A stretch of 7,914 nt of DNA, from NCBI GenBank assembly GCA_023426625.1, contig JAFAAJ010000222.1, positions 1 through 7,914 of the forward strand. Direction: 5' to 3'. The notes under the pieces were generated by a model. It made no database searches and was not told where the DNA came from. It was given only the letters and a program-made list of their open reading frames with translations. The position numbers and the translations under genes were made by a program. Positions 6,165 through 7,914 of the stretch are shown here, in pieces (position 1 is the first letter of the stretch; the number at the start of each line of letters is the position of its first letter). The stretch is from Bacteroidota bacterium. Lineage in GTDB: Bacteria; Bacteroidota; Bacteroidia; Flavobacteriales; Weeksellaceae.

Positions 6165-6518
6165 ATGATGGATATAAAAAAATTAATTGTAAGAATTGTA
6201 AGACGAAGAAATCAGAAAGGATTCACCTATGAAAATATGGCAGAGGAACTGGATATCACTCCTGCTGCTTATCGTAAAATAGAAACAGGAGAAACTAAAT
6301 TAAGTGTGGAAAGACTGATAAGAATCTCCGAAATTCTTGAAGAGGATTTATGCAATTTCTTGGATGCTCAAAATTGTTCTGAAAATAAAAACAGGGAAAC
6401 CAACAATAATTATACAGCATTAATGGAAAGCATTAAAGATACGTATGAAAAGCTTGTTCAAAGTAAAGACGAACAAATAGCATTGCTGAGAGAACAAATT
6501 ACCTTATTAAAGAAATAA
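6165..6518 (+). CDS. XRE-type HTH regulator with C-terminal coiled coil
   Basis: A 117-residue cytoplasmic DNA-binding protein. Residues 5-62 form a Cro/C1-type five-helix domain: FTYENMAEELDI (20-31) is the helix 2 region and ITPAAYRKIETGETKLSVER (31-50) holds the recognition helix, with the family's typical R-IE-G segment. A linker rich in Asn (70-82) leads to a heptad-like helix at about 85-117 (YEKLVQ, DEQIALLREQITLLKK), probably a dimerisation coiled coil. It starts with two adjacent ATG codons (6165 and 6168); either may be used. It is transcribed away from the disrupted small gene and the GLPGLI genes, and its own promoter carries the phased boxes, so it probably regulates itself and perhaps the divergent operon. 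A phage-type repressor or antitoxin role is possible, but there is no toxin or phage gene beside it. Confidence 0.88.
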   Translation: MMDIKKLIVRIVRRRNQKGFTYENMAEELDITPAAYRKIETGETKLSVERLIRISEILEEDLCNFLDAQNCSENKNRETNNNYTALMESIKDTYEKLVQSKDEQIALLREQITLLKK

Positions 6519-6521
6519 TAC

Positions 6522-6560
6522 TAAAAACTTCAGCCTCTCTTTGTGAGGCCGAAGTTTTTA
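6522..6560. terminator. bidirectional terminator hairpin, near copy of the 3916 hairpin
   Basis: Bases 6522-6537 and 6545-6560 form a 16-bp stem flanked by A and T runs. The single mismatch is A opposite C on the plus strand but a G-U pair in minus-strand RNA. The inner core CTTTG is also present. It lies just after the XRE stop and 9 bases beyond the ecotin stop, so it serves both convergent transcripts. Over 31 shared core bases it differs from the hairpin at 3916-3958 at only two positions. Confidence 0.9.
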
Positions 6561-6569
6561 TAATCCAAT

Positions 6570-7055
6570 TTATCTTTGAACTGCTTTCTTCATCACATCA
6601 GGACGCAAAACCCTGTAACGGACTTCCATATCTTTAGGAATATAGAAAACCAAAGGCAGTTTGCTATTGTATCTTACGGTTTCCGGCTGTAGAGAAACAA
6701 ATTTCTTTGTCAGTTTCGGATCTATACAAGCCATTAAAGTCCCTCCTGTTTCTCCTTTGGATTCTACTTCATAATAGTTGTAACCCCATCCCTGAAGATC
6801 CTGTTTTTCAATCTTACCGATCAGGAAATGTTTGTTACAATCCAGCATTTTTTCCACACCCACGAAAAATTCCACCTTCAGATCGTTTTCATTTTTAGCA
6901 ATGGGAAGCTGGATGTACACCTGCTTATACCCTTCTTTTGCTTTAGGAAACATTTCAATCTGCAATTTCTCAAATTTATCTGTTTTCTTTTGTGCAAAGG
7001 TATTAATGCCTATCACCATCATCAGTCCTGTAACTAACGTCTTTGAAAATTTCAT
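6570..7055 (-). CDS. eco: ecotin-family serine protease inhibitor
   Basis: A 161-residue periplasmic inhibitor of chymotrypsin-fold serine proteases. The signal peptide is MKFSKTLVTGLMMVIGINTFAQ with likely cleavage after Ala21. The conserved ecotin core is plain: FPKAKEGYKQVYIQLP (36-51), LKVEFFVGVEKMLDCNKH (59-76), LQGWGYNYYEV (87-97), LMACID (107-112) and RYNSKLPLVFYIP with KDMEVRYRV (128-149). Cys73 and Cys110 match the disulfide pair that holds the reactive loop. Aligned to E. coli ecotin (STMMAC), the P1 residue falls on Leu107 and P1' on Met108, so P1 is Leu where E. coli has Met. Length equals the usual precursor. It lies 41 bases downstream of the alpha-2-macroglobulin gene, itself a protease trap. 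Family members protect bacteria against host or predator proteases. Confidence 0.96.
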   Translation of the reverse strand: MKFSKTLVTGLMMVIGINTFAQKKTDKFEKLQIEMFPKAKEGYKQVYIQLPIAKNENDLKVEFFVGVEKMLDCNKHFLIGKIEKQDLQGWGYNYYEVESKGETGGTLMACIDPKLTKKFVSLQPETVRYNSKLPLVFYIPKDMEVRYRVLRPDVMKKAVQR

Positions 7056-7096
7056 TTGCTTTATTTTTAAATTTAACGATCACTTACAGCCAATAA

Positions 7097-7914
7097 TCAT
7101 TCCAAAATCTGAACAGAGGTTCCTTTTGTGTGGGCATTCATCTGTGGTGCATAATAATTCTGCATCGTAGTGATCCCGTTTGAGAATGTACCGGAAGCAT
7201 TTGCTACAAAATCATATTCAAAAACATATTTACCTTTTGGCATGTACTGGATATAAAAATTGGTGGAAGCATCTTTTGTAGACTGGTAATAGCCTAAATT
7301 ATTCTTCCATTGATAGCCGGACAATACATCCACCGGCTCAAAGCCTGCAGCACGCATATCTTTAATCTGAACAAATTCCATTGGGCGGTCAGTATTCATG
7401 ATCATTCTTACCGTTACCTTATCTCCTACTTTCAATGGGGTCTGTGGTGAAATCTTTTGTAATTCTTCTCCGTTTACGGTTTTTATTTTTCTGTAGAGTT
7501 CTTTGGTTATGGAAATATAATTTTCTGACGATTTAATCTTATCCAAATCTTCATAATATTGCCAGAATAATCCTCCCTGTACAATTCCGGGACCCGGTTT
7601 TGTAATTGTTACCGTTCCTAAGTTCTTATTCACCACATCGGTTTTTACCGTAGACTTTACATAACCTGTCGTCTGAGCTTCAACTTCTTTTCCGCCCCAG
7701 ATAATGGTCGCTTTATCACTTTCCGCACTCGTCCATGATTTTCCTGAATTTAAGATTGTAAAGATCACTTCCGAAGTACCTCTTGAACTTCCCCATGAAT
7801 TCACTTCTTTCTGGGTGATCAGCCATATCTTCAAATCTTCAATAAATTTCTGATCGTTTGGTTTCAATGTATTGAATGCCTCCAAAGCACCTGCATGATT
7901 GACCACTTTGGAAC
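7097..7914 (-). CDS. alpha-2-macroglobulin-like protein, C-terminal part (cut by window edge)
   Basis: The C-terminal 271 residues of a much larger protein; the frame stays open to the right edge (reading SKVVNHAG at the cut), so the GTG near 7906 is not the real start. The part WGSSRGTSEVIFTIL belongs to the end of the helical thioester-type domain, GLFWQYYEDLDKI follows, and VKDMRAAGFEPVDVLSGYQW-like sequence (IKDMRAAGFEPVDVLSGY) with YFYEYDFVANASGTFSNGIT-like ending (YVFEYDFVANASGTFSNGIT) is the typical C-terminal receptor-binding-like domain of bacterial alpha-2-macroglobulins. These large envelope proteins trap proteases after bait-region cleavage; Bacteroidota have many. Whether this one has the CxEQ thioester cannot be seen. 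It is directly upstream of ecotin. Confidence 0.9.
   Translation of the reverse strand, partial: SKVVNHAGALEAFNTLKPNDQKFIEDLKIWLITQKEVNSWGSSRGTSEVIFTILNSGKSWTSAESDKATIIWGGKEVEAQTTGYVKSTVKTDVVNKNLGTVTITKPGPGIVQGGLFWQYYEDLDKIKSSENYISITKELYRKIKTVNGEELQKISPQTPLKVGDKVTVRMIMNTDRPMEFVQIKDMRAAGFEPVDVLSGYQWKNNLGYYQSTKDASTNFYIQYMPKGKYVFEYDFVANASGTFSNGITTMQNYYAPQMNAHTKGTSVQILE

Noticed and set aside
6165..6518. XRE protein as the antitoxin of a toxin-antitoxin pair or a phage repressor
   Set aside because: No toxin-like gene overlaps or adjoins it, and no integrase, attachment site or phage gene is in the window.
6832..7170. Plus-strand open frames opposite ecotin and the alpha-2-macroglobulin end
   Set aside because: They are antisense shadows of two confidently identified genes and cross the gap between them.

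Overview
The window looks like chromosome of a Chryseobacterium-like member of the Flavobacteriia (Weeksellaceae). The evidence is AT-rich DNA, genes without obvious Shine-Dalgarno sequences, several signal peptides ending in AFAQ or TFAQ, a candidate TAnnTTTG promoter element, and two GLPGLI-family proteins, a family largely confined to Bacteroidota. The genus is inferred; the phylum is well supported.

Region 1 (1-2462, minus strand) is a tight six-gene run. In transcription order it encodes a DUF1569/DinB-like protein, two tandem paralogous secreted proteins of unknown function, a four-helix membrane protein, a VOC (glyoxalase-fold) protein and the start of an SRPBCC protein that runs off the left edge. 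Spacing is from -4 to about 20 bases, so one promoter near 2485-2492 probably serves them all.

Region 2 (2463-3958) is a divergent intergenic region with an AT-rich inverted repeat. It is followed by a plus-strand secreted 420-residue protein with an Asp-box and two Asp-rich calcium-type loops, and by a perfect bidirectional terminator hairpin.

Region 3 (3960-6560) is the most unusual part. An XRE-type regulator with a C-terminal coiled coil (plus strand) faces a minus-strand set: a small secreted cysteine-containing protein broken by an in-frame TAG, then two GLPGLI-family secreted proteins. The regulator's promoter carries four near-palindromic 13-bp boxes about two helical turns apart. 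The module is bounded on both sides by near-identical terminator hairpins. A 39-codon open stretch follows the stop of the first GLPGLI gene in the same frame. Only the fold families are recognisable. That this is a regulated cell-envelope or secreted-peptide module is inference.

Region 4 (6570-7914, minus strand) holds ecotin just downstream of the C-terminal end of a large alpha-2-macroglobulin-like protein, which suggests an anti-protease operon. No tRNA, rRNA, CRISPR array or insertion sequence is visible.
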